Origin: Pseudomonas lactis
GTDB taxonomy: Bacteria > Pseudomonadota > Gammaproteobacteria > Pseudomonadales > Pseudomonadaceae
Length of the DNA stretch: 64,000 bases
Assembly: GCF_001439845.1 (NCBI RefSeq)
Contig: NZ_JYLO01000007.1
Coordinates: forward strand, 124,001-188,000
Direction of reading: 5' to 3'
The notes beneath the pieces are model-generated. The model was not told the DNA's origin and ran no database searches. It saw nothing but the letters and a program-made list of their open reading frames with translations. Position numbers and translations under genes: made by a program. Positions 54,717 through 64,000 of this stretch are shown here, piece after piece (the first letter of the stretch is position 1; each line of letters begins with the position of its first letter).

Positions 54717-55724
54717 TTACCAGGCCACGCCAAAGCCTGCGGTGTAGCGGGTCTTGCTCAAGCTGCTGTCGGAGTCGCCGCTGATGACGTCACGCTCAGC
54801 CTTGAGGTTGAGGGACGCCCACTCGGTGACTTTGTAGCGCAGGCCCATCTCGGCATCCAGGGAGTAATCGGCCGGACCGTCCAGAGGCTTGCCCAATTCG
54901 CCGTTGGTGAAGAACTCTACGGTCTTGCCCACCAAGTAGCGGTTGTAGTTCCACTTCATGGCCAGAGAGTAGAAGTTGTCCTTGCCGCCGTCGGCATATT
55001 CGTAATCGGTACGGTTGACCAGCGACCCGAGGGAGAACGCGCCCAACTCATCGTCCCAGAACTGGTAGCCCGGGCCGGTACCCACGGTGCGCTGGCGCGC
55101 CAGGTCTTCGACCTTGTCGCGCTTGTAGGTCAGGCGCCCCTGCCAGAACCAGTGCTCGGTGATAAAGCGGTCCAGGTCGTATTCCAGGGCCCAGTTGTCG
55201 GTGGTGGTGACGTCGTCCTGGAACTCGCGGTTGTATTCGCCCTTGCCCGTATGACGCCACTGGCCGTGACGGGCCGAGGTCTTGAAGTCGATGTCGTAGT
55301 CGTTGGTGTCTTTGTCCGCGCGCTTGTAGTCCAGCGCCAGGTCGACGTTACCCTTCCACACCAGGTCTTCGATCACCGGCTTGGGCTTCATGATCTGTTG
55401 GATACTTGCCAGTTCCACCGTCTTGGGTGCCTCGCCATTGGCCAGCACCACCTTGCCATCATCGGCTGCCTGCAACGACTTGGCCTTTTCACCGGTGTAG
55501 GCGTCCTGCTTGACCAACAGTTCCTGGTCGCTTTCCAGGGTCTTGACCTGTTTCCAGTCCACCGGTATGGAGCCTGCGTAGGTGGTTTGGATCAGCAACT
55601 TGCCACCGTCGAAGACTTTGATCTTGCCGGTGAGCCGATCACCGTTTTTCAACCAGACGGTATCGGCGAGCAAGGGCGTGGAAGCACTGAGAACAGCAAG
55701 GCACAACAGGGTTCTGGACAACAT
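54717..55724 (-). CDS. DUF481 family outer-membrane-type protein
   Basis: A 335-residue exported protein with a signal peptide (MLSRTLLCLAVLSASTPLLA). The start of the mature part is DTVWLKNGDRLTGKIKVFDGG, typical of the DUF481 family. The latter two-thirds is a beta-barrel-like region with alternating aromatic residues and ends in aromatic W (FGVAW), as expected for outer-membrane insertion. ATG 55724 is used; a TTG two codons earlier is possible. Function unknown; relatives are described as putative salt-induced outer-membrane proteins. Confidence 0.87.
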   Translation of the reverse strand: MLSRTLLCLAVLSASTPLLADTVWLKNGDRLTGKIKVFDGGKLLIQTTYAGSIPVDWKQVKTLESDQELLVKQDAYTGEKAKSLQAADDGKVVLANGEAPKTVELASIQQIMKPKPVIEDLVWKGNVDLALDYKRADKDTNDYDIDFKTSARHGQWRHTGKGEYNREFQDDVTTTDNWALEYDLDRFITEHWFWQGRLTYKRDKVEDLARQRTVGTGPGYQFWDDELGAFSLGSLVNRTDYEYADGGKDNFYSLAMKWNYNRYLVGKTVEFFTNGELGKPLDGPADYSLDAEMGLRYKVTEWASLNLKAERDVISGDSDSSLSKTRYTAGFGVAW

Positions 55725-55869
55725 AAGCAAGTACGGGGCTCAGGATAGGCGAAAAAAGGGGCGTTATAGTGTTACATGGCTAGAACTGACTCAAGGATTT
55801 ATATTGAGTTCAATACTCATCGCCATGTTTACAGACGTTTCTGACAAAACAACGACGATCTCAACGGAT

Positions 55870-56232
55870 ATGCCCACAGTGATCTCACCTGCCGACACGC
55901 CACAAAGCCCCGCCGAGATACGCCGCACTGCCCTTTACCTGACACTGTCGCAGGTGCCCGAAGGCTGCGTGGTCAGTTACGGCGAGCTGGCACACCTGGC
56001 AGGTTTGGGGCGTGCTGCCCGTTGGGTCGGGCGCACCCTGAGCCAGTTGCCGCAGGACACGCGATTGCCCTGGCATCGGGTGCTGGGTGCCGGCGGTCGG
56101 ATAAGTCTGCCGGTGGGCAGTGCCTCGGGTGACGAACAACGTGCGCGTTTACGTAGCGAAGGCGTCACTATCCTGAACAATCGTGTTGATATTCAGCGTC
56201 ATGGCTGGCGCCCGGTAGAGCACAGCGGTTAG
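55870..56232 (+). CDS. Alkyltransferase-like (ATL) protein, MGMT family
   Basis: A 120-residue DNA-binding protein of the O6-alkylguanine-transferase superfamily. The core is YLTLSQVPEGCVVSYGELAHLAG with a winged helix. The active-site PCHRV motif is replaced by PWHRV (in RLPWHRVLGAGG): Trp in place of Cys, so it cannot transfer alkyl groups. ATL proteins instead flag O6-alkylguanine lesions for nucleotide excision repair. The start is uncertain (MFTDVSDKTT at 55825 is also possible). It is divergent from the DUF481 gene. Confidence 0.88.
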   Translation: MPTVISPADTPQSPAEIRRTALYLTLSQVPEGCVVSYGELAHLAGLGRAARWVGRTLSQLPQDTRLPWHRVLGAGGRISLPVGSASGDEQRARLRSEGVTILNNRVDIQRHGWRPVEHSG

Positions 56233-56275
56233 AGTGCGCGCTTTGTTTCCGCAAATCTGAGGCAGACTCCAGCCC

Positions 56276-57808
56276 ATGCCCCGTAAAACCTGGCGCGCCG
56301 CGCTCGCCGCCTATGCCAGCCCTTCGACGTTAGTGCTGTTGTTGCTCGGTTTCGCCGCCGGCATGCCTTACATGTTGGTGTTTTCGACGCTTTCAGTGTG
56401 GCTGCGTGAAGCCGGTGTGGCCCGCGAGACCATTGGCTATGCGAGCCTGATCGGTCTGGCCTACGCCTTCAAATGGGTCTGGTCGCCGCTGCTCGACCAA
56501 TGGCGCCTGCCGTTGCTGGGTAAACTGGGGCGCCGTCGCTCGTGGCTGGTGCTGGCCCAATCGCTGGTGATCCTCGGATTGATCGGCATGGGTTTTTGTG
56601 ACCCGCAAAAACACCTGTCCTGGTTGATCGCCATTGCGGTGGTCGTCGCCTTCGCGTCGGCCACCCAAGACATCGCTGTGGATGCCTACCGCCTGGAAAT
56701 CGCCGACGACAGCCGTCAGGCCGCCCTGGCGGCAAGCTACATGTCTGGTTATCGCATCGCCGCCCTGCTGGCCACGGCCGGTGCGCTGTTCTTTGCCGAA
56801 GGCTTCGGCTCCACCGGTTTCAACTATAAACACTCGGCCTGGACCGGCACCTATGTGCTGTTCGGCGTGTTGATGGTGCCGGCGTTGCTCACCACGTTGT
56901 TTATGCGTGAACCCGATGTGCCACTGCGCACCCAACTGCAGGCCGGGCGCTACAGCTTCGCGCACCAGTTGGTGTCGGTGTTTGTACTGATCGTGCTGTT
57001 GGTCTCGGTGCCGGCGATGTTTACCCAGCTGTATAACACCGACTTTGCCAGCGTACTGTTCCAGGGCGTGAGCCTGTGGGAACTGCTGATGGAAGACCGC
57101 GCCTTCCTGCGTGCCATCCTCTATATCACCCTCACTGCGCTGTGCCTTTCGGCCATGGGCCGCCGGGGCCTGGCGCCGGTGCTGACGCCGGTCAACGACT
57201 TTATCCTGCGCTACCGCTGGCAGGCGCTGCTACTGCTCGGGCTGATTGCGACCTATCGCATGTCCGACACCGTGATGGGCGTCATGGCCAACGTGTTTTA
57301 TATCGACCAGGGTTTCACCAAGGACCAGATCGCCGGGGTGAGCAAGATCTTCGGCCTGATCATGACCCTGCTCGGTGCCGGCATGGGCGGGCTGTTGATC
57401 GTGCGGTTCGGGATATTGCCGATCCTGCTCATCGGCGGCGTGGCCTCGGCCGGCACCAACCTGCTGTTCGTGATGCTCGCCGACATGGGCCCCGACCTGC
57501 AGATGTTGATCGTCACCATCTCCCTGGACAACTTCAGTTCGGGCATGGCCACCTCAGCATTCGTGGCTTACCTGTCGAGCCTCACCAACCTCAAGTTCTC
57601 CGCAACCCAATATGCGTTGCTCAGCTCGATCATGCTGTTGCTGCCACGTTTGATCGGTGGGTATTCAGGGGTGATGGTGGAGAAGTTCGGCTATCACAAC
57701 TTCTTTCTGATCACCTGCCTGCTGGGCGTGCCGACGCTGCTGCTGATTGCGCTGCACTGGTTCCAGGAGAACCGCCGCGCCCGGCTGAATCCCCCGCAGG
57801 AAGACTGA
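56276..57808 (+). CDS. ampG: Muropeptide permease AmpG (MFS)
   Basis: Imports GlcNAc-anhydro-muropeptides from the periplasm for cell-wall recycling, and thereby supplies the signal for AmpR-controlled beta-lactamase where that exists. The 510-residue protein has about 12-14 helices. AmpG-type motifs are visible: [34 protein letters not shown], and [15 protein letters not shown]. It lies 44 bp after the ATL gene. PAO1 ampG (PA4393) is in an equivalent neighbourhood. A REPIN follows. Confidence 0.93.
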   Translation: MPRKTWRAALAAYASPSTLVLLLLGFAAGMPYMLVFSTLSVWLREAGVARETIGYASLIGLAYAFKWVWSPLLDQWRLPLLGKLGRRRSWLVLAQSLVILGLIGMGFCDPQKHLSWLIAIAVVVAFASATQDIAVDAYRLEIADDSRQAALAASYMSGYRIAALLATAGALFFAEGFGSTGFNYKHSAWTGTYVLFGVLMVPALLTTLFMREPDVPLRTQLQAGRYSFAHQLVSVFVLIVLLVSVPAMFTQLYNTDFASVLFQGVSLWELLMEDRAFLRAILYITLTALCLSAMGRRGLAPVLTPVNDFILRYRWQALLLLGLIATYRMSDTVMGVMANVFYIDQGFTKDQIAGVSKIFGLIMTLLGAGMGGLLIVRFGILPILLIGGVASAGTNLLFVMLADMGPDLQMLIVTISLDNFSSGMATSAFVAYLSSLTNLKFSATQYALLSSIMLLLPRLIGGYSGVMVEKFGYHNFFLITCLLGVPTLLLIALHWFQENRRARLNPPQED

Positions 57809-57820
57809 CACGACTCGGTC

Positions 57821-57895
57821 AATGTGGGAGCTGGCTTGCCTGCGATAGCGATGGTGAACCCAACGCCGCTATCGCAGGCAAGCCAGCTCCCACAC
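57821..57895. repeat. REPIN
   Basis: AATGTGGGAGCTGGCTTGCC at the left and GGCAAGCCAGCTCCCACACA at the right. Between ampG and proS, in the same transcriptional direction. Confidence 0.88.
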
Positions 57896-58005
57896 AAGCG
57901 ACGGTTACGACAGATACACCCTGCCACCTCACGCCTGTACTCCGGCGACAAGCGCCCGTACAATCCCAAGTCATTTCAAGTCCAAGCAACCGACAACGGC
58001 CTACC

Positions 58006-59721
58006 ATGCGTACCAGTCAATATTTGCTCGCCACACAGAAAGAAACGCCTTCCGACGCGGTTGTGATCAGCCATCAGCTGATGCTGCGCGCCGGCATGAT
58101 CCGCAAACTGGCCTCGGGCCTGTACACCTGGTTGCCCATGGGCTTGAAGGTGATGCGCAAGGTCGAAGCCATCGTTCGTGAAGAAATGAACGCTGCCGGC
58201 TCTCTGGAAGTGTTGATGCCGAGCACCCAACCGGCTGAGTTGTGGCAGGAATCCGGGCGCTGGGAAGAGTACGGCCCTGAGTTGCTGCGTTTTAAAGACC
58301 GTCATGGCCGCGATTTCTGCGCCGGCCCGACCCACGAAGAAGTCATTACCGACCTGATGCGCAACGAGTTGAGCAGCTATAAGCAGTTGCCGCTGAACCT
58401 GTATCAGATCCAGACCAAGTTCCGTGATGAAATCCGCCCACGCTTCGGCTTGATGCGTGGCCGCGAATTCATCATGAAGGACGCCTATTCGTTCCACGCC
58501 GACCAGGCTTCCCTGCAAGCGACCTACGACCGCATGCACCAGGCCTACTGCAACGTGTTCACGCGCCTGGGCCTGAAGTTCCGCCCGGTTGAAGCGGACA
58601 ACGGCTCCATCGGCGGTGCCGGCTCTCACGAATTCCACGTGCTGGCCGAGTCTGGCGAAGACGATATCGTGTTCAGCAACGGTTCCGACTACGCGGCGAA
58701 CATCGAGAAGGCCGAAGCCATACCACGTGAAACCTCGCGCCCTGCTCCCACCGAGGAGCTGCGCCTGGTCGACACGCCAGACACCAAAACCATCGCGGCC
58801 CTGGTGGAGAAATTCAATCTGCCGATTGAAAAGACCATCAAGACCCTGATCGTGCGCGCCGAAGAAGAAGGCAAGCTGATCGCCCTGGTGATCCGTGGCG
58901 ACCACGAGCTCAACGAAATCAAGGCCGCCAACCAGCCTGGCGTAGCCAGCCCGCTGGTCATGGCCACCGATGCTGAACTGCGCGACGCCATTGGCGCCGG
59001 TGCCGGTTCCCTCGGCCCGCTGAACCTGCCGCTGCCGATCATCATCGACCGTTCGGTAGAGCTGATGAGCGACTTCGGTATCGGCGCCAACATCGACGAC
59101 AAGCACTACTTCGGCGTGAACTGGGAGCGTGACCTGCCGGTTCCGACCGTGGCCGACCTGCGCAACGTCGTGGCCGGCGACCCGAGCCCGGATGGCAAGG
59201 GCACCCTGGAGATCAAGCGCGGCATCGAAGTCGGGCACATCTTCCAGCTGGGCAACAAGTACAGCAAGGCGATGAAGTGCGAAGTACTGGGCGAGAACGG
59301 CAAGCCGATCACCCTGGACATGGGCTGCTACGGCATCGGCGTGTCCCGCGTGGTTGCCGCTGCCATCGAGCAGAACAACGACGAGAAAGGCATCATCTGG
59401 AGTGACGCCCTGGCGCCGTTCCAGGTGGCCCTGGTGCCGTTGCGCTATGAAACCGAGCAAGTGCGCGAAGCCACTGACAAGCTGTACGCGGAGCTCACCG
59501 CTGCCGGTTTTGAAGTGCTGCTCGATGACCGGGACAAGAAAACCAGCCCGGGCATCAAGTTCGCCGACATGGAACTGATTGGCATCCCGCACCGGATCGT
59601 GGTCAGTGACCGCGGCCTGGCGGATGGCAATCTGGAATACAAGAGCCGGACCGAAGCCGAAGCCCAACCGTTGCCGGTGGCTGACGTGCTGTCTTTCCTC
59701 CAGGCGCGTATTCGTCGCTGA
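58006..59721 (+). CDS. proS: Prolyl-tRNA synthetase (bacterial type with editing domain)
   Basis: Charges tRNA(Pro). The 571-residue protein matches the bacterial ProS length. Class II motif 2 lies in the [21 protein letters not shown] stretch and motif 3 in [16 protein letters not shown]. The inserted YbaK-type editing domain (about 220-385) removes Ala-tRNA(Pro). The frame is open upstream to 57076, but this is a shadow of ampG and the REPIN; ATG 58006 gives [18 protein letters not shown], the normal ProS start. Confidence 0.96.
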   Translation: MRTSQYLLATQKETPSDAVVISHQLMLRAGMIRKLASGLYTWLPMGLKVMRKVEAIVREEMNAAGSLEVLMPSTQPAELWQESGRWEEYGPELLRFKDRHGRDFCAGPTHEEVITDLMRNELSSYKQLPLNLYQIQTKFRDEIRPRFGLMRGREFIMKDAYSFHADQASLQATYDRMHQAYCNVFTRLGLKFRPVEADNGSIGGAGSHEFHVLAESGEDDIVFSNGSDYAANIEKAEAIPRETSRPAPTEELRLVDTPDTKTIAALVEKFNLPIEKTIKTLIVRAEEEGKLIALVIRGDHELNEIKAANQPGVASPLVMATDAELRDAIGAGAGSLGPLNLPLPIIIDRSVELMSDFGIGANIDDKHYFGVNWERDLPVPTVADLRNVVAGDPSPDGKGTLEIKRGIEVGHIFQLGNKYSKAMKCEVLGENGKPITLDMGCYGIGVSRVVAAAIEQNNDEKGIIWSDALAPFQVALVPLRYETEQVREATDKLYAELTAAGFEVLLDDRDKKTSPGIKFADMELIGIPHRIVVSDRGLADGNLEYKSRTEAEAQPLPVADVLSFLQARIRR

Positions 59722-59741
59722 AAACCAGATCAAGAGAAGTC

Positions 59742-60695
59742 ATGTTCAAGCGAAATACCAGAGCCCTGGGGGGCGTCGCCTTGTGCGGCGCCCTGCTGGT
59801 CAGCGGCTGCGCCAATCAGATGTCGCAACGCAGCGAGCACGAGGAGCGGGTCGAGCGTAAGTTGCTCGACCACAGCCTGCAGATCGATGTAGGCGAACCC
59901 AAAGTGTTGGAGCTGCCGCAACGCCGGGTTCGCATTCATGAGCAGAAGACCTTCGAGGTCACCGAATTCGAAGTCACCCGTCGCTACGACCGCTACACGC
60001 CCTACCAGCCTTGGCGCAAACTCTATGAGATGCCCCTGGGTGCCGTGGCGTTGGTGGCGGGCGTGGGTGCCAACGTGGCGAACATCTTCGCCCTCGGCAA
60101 CCTGCCCACGAGCGTGACCCGTGACTGGTTGAGCTACGGCGTGGACGGCATCAACCCGTTCATGAACGTGCAATCCCACGGCCGTGCGCAACAGAACCTG
60201 GCCGCTATCGATGAAGTCCAGCGTGACAAGCGCCTGGAGTATTCGAGCCTGCCCTGGAGCGAGCGCCCGGTACAAGTCACCGCCGGCAAGCAGACCCACG
60301 AACTGACCACGGACCGCAGCGGCATACTGCGCCTGAACCTGTTGGACAGCCCGTTTGCCGAGCAAGACCTGAACCGCGTCACCACGCTGAAAATCAGTGT
60401 GGAGGATGGCCAGGACGACGTGCATACCGACTCGACCCTGGCGGTCAGCAACACGCTGCGCAGCAAGTTGCTCGAAGCCCATGCCCTGATCTACGACGAC
60501 CTGGAAGATGACGAGGTGAACCAGTGGGTGCACCGGGTCAAACGCCTGTCGGAGCTGGGCCTGGAAGAAGAAGCCAGCGAGCTGGAACAAAGCCTGATTG
60601 AACTGACGCGCAATGATCCGGAGTTGCAGCAGGAGTTTGTGCAGGCGTTGACCAAGGATGGGGGGCGGTTAGTCGCCGATCCTGGCGCACGCTGA
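59742..60695 (+). CDS. Hypothetical lipoprotein downstream of proS
   Basis: A 317-residue exported protein with a lipoprotein signal (RALGGVALCGALLVSGC, Cys at residue 23). A basic/acidic periplasmic part follows, then a hydrophobic stretch with GAVALVAGVGANVANIFALG, and a C-terminal helical region rich in Glu/Leu (VKRLSELGLEEEASELEQSL). I do not recognise the fold. The neighbour order proS-lipoprotein matches PAO1 PA0956-PA0955. A 20-bp gap suggests co-transcription with proS. Confidence 0.8.
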   Translation: MFKRNTRALGGVALCGALLVSGCANQMSQRSEHEERVERKLLDHSLQIDVGEPKVLELPQRRVRIHEQKTFEVTEFEVTRRYDRYTPYQPWRKLYEMPLGAVALVAGVGANVANIFALGNLPTSVTRDWLSYGVDGINPFMNVQSHGRAQQNLAAIDEVQRDKRLEYSSLPWSERPVQVTAGKQTHELTTDRSGILRLNLLDSPFAEQDLNRVTTLKISVEDGQDDVHTDSTLAVSNTLRSKLLEAHALIYDDLEDDEVNQWVHRVKRLSELGLEEEASELEQSLIELTRNDPELQQEFVQALTKDGGRLVADPGAR

Positions 60696-60718
60696 TCGTG
60701 CAATACCTGTGAAGATCA

Positions 60719-60811
60719 AACTGTGGGAGCTGGCTTGCCTGCGATAGCGGTGTATCAGTTAAAGCATTCTTGACTGACACTCCGCTATCGCAGGCAGGCC
60801 AGCTCCCACAT
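60719..60811. repeat. REPIN
   Basis: AACTGTGGGAGCTGGCTTGC at the left and GCAGGCAGGCCAGCTCCCAC at the right, with inner TAGCGG...CCGCTA pairing. It lies between the convergent lipoprotein gene and dinB. Confidence 0.88.
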
Positions 60812-60824
60812 TTGTTTCGGGTTT

Positions 60825-61883
60825 TTACCAGGAAAACTCGAGCTGTTCGTTGCCGCCGCTCAGGTCTAGCAACCGTACGCCTACCCCCAGCAACCGCACC
60901 GGCTTGCCCCCGCGATTGAACGCCTGGGTCATCAACTGTTCATAACTCTCCAGATCCCGCCCTGCCCCGGCCTGCTCCAGCGTCGTCTGGGTAAAGTCAT
61001 GAAACTTAACTTTGACGAACGGCTTGCCCGCACGGTAGCTGCTGTCGATACGCGCCATGCGCCCGGCCAGGGTTTCCATCAGTTCCGGCAGTTTCGCCAG
61101 GCAACTTGAAAGGTCCGGCAGGTCCACGTCGAAGGTATTTTCTACACTGATGGATTGCCGACGGCTGTCATTTTGCACCACGCGATCATCAATCCCACGC
61201 GCCAAGCTCCACAGGCGCTCGCCAAAACTGCCGAATTCGCGCACCAGTGCCAGTTTGTTCCAGTCGCGCAATTGCAGGCAGTCTTCGATGCCCAGGCGCG
61301 CCAGCTTGTCGGCGGTGACCTTGCCCACGCCATGCAGCTTGCTGACACGCAACTGCGAGACAAAGTCTTCGACTTGGTCCGGCGTGATCACGAACAGGCC
61401 GTTGGGTTTTTTCCAGTCGCTGGCGATCTTGGCCAAAAACTTGTTGGGCGCCACGCCGGCAGACACGGTGATATGCAACTGGTTGGAGACCCGGCGCCGA
61501 ATGTCCTGGGCAATACGCGTGGCGCTGCCGCCAAAATGCGGGCTGTCGGACACGTCGAGGTAGGCCTCGTCCAGCGACAACGGCTCGATCAAGTCGGTGT
61601 AGTCGCGAAAAATCAGCTGGGTTTCTTTGGATGCTTCTTTATAGGCATCCATGCGCGGCTTAACGATGGTCAAGTCCGGGCACAGCTTCAAGGCATGACG
61701 TGACGACATGGCCGAACGCACCCCATACGCCCGCGCTTCGTAGTTGCAGGTGGCGATCACGCCGCGCCGATCTGCCGAGCCACCGACAGCCAAGGGCTTT
61801 TGTGCCAGGCTCGGGTCGTCGCGCATCTCGATGGCGGCGTAGAAGCAATCACAGTCGACGTGGATGATTTTGCGCTGCGTCAT
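60825..61883 (-). CDS. dinB: DNA polymerase IV (Y-family translesion polymerase)
   Basis: Error-prone polymerase for lesion bypass and SOS mutagenesis. The 352-residue protein starts MTQRKIIHVDCDCFYAAIE with the catalytic Asp residues; the palm motif SLDEAYLDVS and the helix-hairpin-helix KLHGVGKVTADKLARLGI are present. A C-terminal EQLEFSW could be the beta-clamp peptide. A LexA box lies 46 bp upstream of the start. It is monocistronic. Confidence 0.95.
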   Translation of the reverse strand: MTQRKIIHVDCDCFYAAIEMRDDPSLAQKPLAVGGSADRRGVIATCNYEARAYGVRSAMSSRHALKLCPDLTIVKPRMDAYKEASKETQLIFRDYTDLIEPLSLDEAYLDVSDSPHFGGSATRIAQDIRRRVSNQLHITVSAGVAPNKFLAKIASDWKKPNGLFVITPDQVEDFVSQLRVSKLHGVGKVTADKLARLGIEDCLQLRDWNKLALVREFGSFGERLWSLARGIDDRVVQNDSRRQSISVENTFDVDLPDLSSCLAKLPELMETLAGRMARIDSSYRAGKPFVKVKFHDFTQTTLEQAGAGRDLESYEQLMTQAFNRGGKPVRLLGVGVRLLDLSGGNEQLEFSW

Positions 61884-61928
61884 ATAAACGGGGTGTTAAC
61901 CAACGGGTGGCCAGTATCGCACTCACCC

Positions 61929-61944
61929 CTGTATATAGCACCAG
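61929..61944 (-). promoter_or_regulatory. LexA (SOS) box of dinB
   Basis: CTGTATATAGCACCAG has CTG-N10-CAG with the TATATA centre, matching the gamma-proteobacterial LexA consensus. It lies 45 bp upstream of the dinB ATG on the minus-strand side. The rest of the gap up to the tRNA promoter (about 61950-62122) shows nothing else recognisable. Confidence 0.85.
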
Positions 61945-62122
61945 TAGTTTGAATCTTCTGCCTGAGCGGTAGGAAATTTCGTAGATGAATATATTTTCTC
62001 AATCGAATATCGCATCCCAATAGAGCTGAAAGCCTTGCCCTGCCTGGCTTCAAGCCCTCAAGAGGCACCTCATCAAGCGCTAACCGATTGAAGCACAAGC
62101 GCTTTTCTTGAGTTTACGGGTT

Positions 62123-62150
62123 GACACACTCGCGTTCCTCTGTAGAATGC
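62123..62150 (+). promoter_or_regulatory. Promoter of the first initiator tRNA gene
   Basis: TTGACA (62123-62128), 16-bp spacer, TAGAAT (62145-62150). It is followed by a GC-rich GCCG discriminator region, as expected for a stringently controlled stable-RNA promoter. Confidence 0.8.
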
Positions 62151-62161
62151 CGACACACAGA

Positions 62162-62238
<77 letters not shown>

Positions 62239-62244
62239 AACATC

Positions 62245-62277
62245 AAAAAAGGCTACTCGAAAGAGTGGCCTTTTTTG
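62245..62277 (+). terminator. Terminator of tRNA-fMet copy 1
   Basis: GGCTACTC (62251-62258), loop GAAA, GAGTGGCC (62263-62270), with A-run before and T-run after. An identical hairpin follows copy 2. Confidence 0.9.
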
Positions 62278-62364
62278 TGCGCGTCTGTTTTTGCCTGCAC
62301 AATGCGCCCAACACCTTGATTTCAGAATAATTAGCGCTTATTTCAGCGATCGGCTCATTAACGG

Positions 62365-62392
62365 TTGACACCCTGCCGCTGGGCTGTAGAAT
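62365..62392 (+). promoter_or_regulatory. Promoter of the second initiator tRNA gene
   Basis: TTGACA (62365-62370), 16-bp spacer, TAGAAT (62387-62392), then GCCGCCC. The -35, spacer length and -10 are the same as upstream of copy 1. Confidence 0.8.
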
Positions 62393-62404
62393 GCCGCCCA
62401 CAGA

Positions 62405-62481
<77 letters not shown>

Positions 62482-62487
62482 AACATC

Positions 62488-62519
62488 AAAAAAGGCTACT
62501 CGAAAGAGTGGCCTTTTTT
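62488..62519 (+). terminator. Terminator of tRNA-fMet copy 2
   Basis: GGCTACTC (62494-62501), loop GAAA, GAGTGGCC (62506-62513), flanked by A and T runs. Same sequence as the copy 1 terminator. Confidence 0.9.
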
Positions 62520-62761
62520 GTATCTGACGAAAAAGTTCTTCTGAAACAATGGCATGGCATCTTTCATGAAACCGTAGACGGTTTGCAGAGTCCATCTCAT
62601 TGCACGCTATGCTCACTGCTCAAGCGCTCCCCCTCTACGACCAATGGCCGCAGTCGCCGCGCCCGGTGATCCGCGTTAATATTTGTAATTATTTTGTCCA
62701 TAGGGATTGGTAACTTGGCTGGATACCTCCATCCTGTCGCGCACAATCCACGAGGTGATTG

Positions 62762-64000
62762 ATGCGCGCCAACTCGTCTGAACCACAAGACACCGTCACA
62801 GCAGAACAACCGATCACTCCCACCCGTTTGCGGTGGCTGGACCTGTTGAGCAAGTATCGCCAGCCCATCGGCCTGGCCGTGACGCTTCTGCTGTTTGCAA
62901 TCGCCCTGATCGCCTGCCGGCACCTGCTGCTGGAGCTGGACCTCTACGCCCTGCACGATTCGATCCTGGAAGTGCCCAAGCCCGCCCTGTTGGGTGCCTT
63001 CGCGGCAGCGGTCGCCGGCTTCATTATCCTGCTCGGCTATGAGTTCTCCGGTGCGCGGTATGCCGGCGTGCAATTGCCCGCCAAAACCCTGGCCCTGGGT
63101 GGTTTCACCGCCTTTGCCATTGGCAACGCCATTGGTTTGTCGATGCTCTCGGGCGGTTCGGTGCGCTACCGTTTATATGCACGGCATGGCATCGGCGCCT
63201 CGGAAGTGGCGCACATGACCGTATTCGCCAGCCTGGCCCTTGGCTGTGCCCTGCCGCCGCTGGCCGCGCTGGCCACGTTGAGCAACTTGCCGGCCGCTTC
63301 CACTTACCTGCATTTATCGCAAAGCCTGCTCGGTGGCATTGCCGGCGCCGTGCTGCTGTTGTCGGTGCTGCTGTGCATCGGCATCTATCGCCGCCGCCTG
63401 CCGGAACAGCCCTACCCCGACAACCTGCTGGTCAAGGCCGGGCGCCGTACCCTGCGCCTGCCAGGCCGACGCCTGACGTTCCTGCAACTGATCATCACCG
63501 CACTGGACGTCGCCGCGGCCGCTACCGTGCTGTATCTGCTGTTGCCGGAAGCGCCGCCCTTCGGCCCGTTCCTGTTGGTGTATCTGCTGGCCCTGGCCGC
63601 CGGTGTGCTCAGCCATGTGCCGGGCGGCGTGGGCGTATTCGAAGCGATCCTGCTGGCGGCCTTTGCCGACAAACTCGGTGCCGCGCCCCTGGCCGCGGCC
63701 TTGCTGCTGTACCGCATGATCTACGTGGTGCTGCCTCTGCTGATCGCCTGTGTGTTCCTGCTGGTCAACGAGGCCCAGCGCCTGTTCCAGACCCAGCAGA
63801 GCCTGCGGGTAGCGTCGGGGCTGGCAGCGCCAGTATTGGCCGTCCTGGTTTTTTTGTCCGGCGTGGTCCTGCTGTTTTCCGGCGCCACGCCAGAAATCGA
63901 CTCACGCCTGGAAAACATCGGCTTCCTGATCCCCCATCGTCTGATTGACGCGTCGCACTTCGGTGCCAGCCTGATCGGCGTGTTGTGCCTGTTGCTCGCC
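62762..64000 (+). CDS. mprF: Phosphatidylglycerol lysyltransferase/flippase MprF, N-terminal part (runs off the window)
   Basis: MprF transfers an amino acid from aminoacyl-tRNA to phosphatidylglycerol and flips the product to the outer leaflet, lowering surface charge and raising resistance to cationic peptides. The visible 413 residues are the flippase region: about ten membrane helices, with GNAIGLSMLSGGSVRYRLYA and SHVPGGVGVFEAILLAAF, which are typical MprF segments. The C-terminal synthase domain lies beyond 64000. ATG 62762 follows CGAGGTGATTG. PAO1 has the alanyl form. Because the stop codon is outside the window, length and completeness cannot be checked. Confidence 0.88.
   Translation, partial: MRANSSEPQDTVTAEQPITPTRLRWLDLLSKYRQPIGLAVTLLLFAIALIACRHLLLELDLYALHDSILEVPKPALLGAFAAAVAGFIILLGYEFSGARYAGVQLPAKTLALGGFTAFAIGNAIGLSMLSGGSVRYRLYARHGIGASEVAHMTVFASLALGCALPPLAALATLSNLPAASTYLHLSQSLLGGIAGAVLLLSVLLCIGIYRRRLPEQPYPDNLLVKAGRRTLRLPGRRLTFLQLIITALDVAAAATVLYLLLPEAPPFGPFLLVYLLALAAGVLSHVPGGVGVFEAILLAAFADKLGAAPLAAALLLYRMIYVVLPLLIACVFLLVNEAQRLFQTQQSLRVASGLAAPVLAVLVFLSGVVLLFSGATPEIDSRLENIGFLIPHRLIDASHFGASLIGVLCLLLA

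Noticed and set aside
57076..58005. Upstream extension of proS to 881 residues
   Set aside because: The extension runs out of frame through ampG and across a REPIN. The standard ProS N-terminus begins at 58006.
61880..62098. 72-codon frame between dinB and the tRNA genes
   Set aside because: No ribosome site or known similarity, and it overlaps the LexA box region.
62640..62760. AT-rich stretch (TTAATATTTGTAATTATTTT) as a specific operator for mprF
   Set aside because: It suits a promoter region, but I could not match PhoP, Anr or another defined operator.

Overview
The window is chromosomal DNA from a Pseudomonas of the fluorescens complex. The H-NS analogue MvaT, the edd-glk-gltR-gtrS/gapA glucose locus, the ColRS locus, the RDD-to-DUF58 operon and many fluorescens-type REP/REPIN palindromes all point that way. 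GC content is high and there are long antisense shadow ORFs over the real genes. I see no prophage, transposase, CRISPR array or rRNA. Mobility shows only as small non-coding repeats.

Layout. 1-9.5 kb: purU (cut by the window edge), mvaT, sbcB, then a six-gene, translationally coupled membrane/MoxR operon (RDD, SpoIIM/DUF95, DUF4129, DUF4350, MoxR, DUF58). 9.5-15.1 kb: a PilZ protein, a small lipoprotein, pykA, a ferredoxin-reductase and class I fumarase. 15.2-15.7 kb: structured repeat copy A plus a tandem REP array. 15.7-20.4 kb: a DctB/DctD-like (MifS/MifR-like) two-component system and an alpha-ketoglutarate permease preceded by a sigma-54 promoter and two palindromic candidate activator sites. 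20.5-24.1 kb: a COG4705 membrane protein, a flavin reductase, a small unknown, and an ABM monooxygenase divergent from an AraC regulator. 24.2-24.6 kb: structured repeat copy B, inverted. 24.7-31.0 kb: gtrS-gltR-glk-edd divergent from gapA, with one HexR box for each direction. 31.2-36.2 kb: a heme-uptake system (ECF sigma factor, FecR anti-sigma factor, TonB receptor) plus heme oxygenase, with Fur-like boxes. 36.3-43.5 kb: YbaN protein, chemoreceptor, nitroreductase, and a di-heme protein/imelysin/DUF1513 module. 43.7-50.4 kb: the ColRS envelope-stress locus with a methyltransferase, an LPS-kinase-like gene, an LTA-synthase-type sulfatase and a PAP2 phosphatase. 50.4-51.0 kb: structured repeat copy C plus REPs. 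51.1-64 kb: groEL-groES, fxsA, HugZ, DUF481, an alkyltransferase-like protein, ampG, proS, a lipoprotein, dinB with a LexA box, two initiator tRNA genes, and the start of mprF.

The most unusual signal is the roughly 300-bp intergenic element present three times (about 15.18-15.48, 24.24-24.58 and 50.52-50.84 kb). Each copy folds into a long outer stem enclosing two hairpins, then further hairpins. The copies differ in sequence at the stems, but the changes come in compensating pairs: several base pairs differ on both arms while pairing is kept. The reading frame is not kept. Each copy has tandem REP units on the same side. This looks like a structured RNA or a structured, mobilisable DNA element. 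Secondary signals are two matched candidate ColR boxes, each about 67 bp upstream of envelope genes, a covarying palindromic repeat built on TTCCCACGC, and a fully resolvable sigma-54/activator-site layout upstream of the permease.
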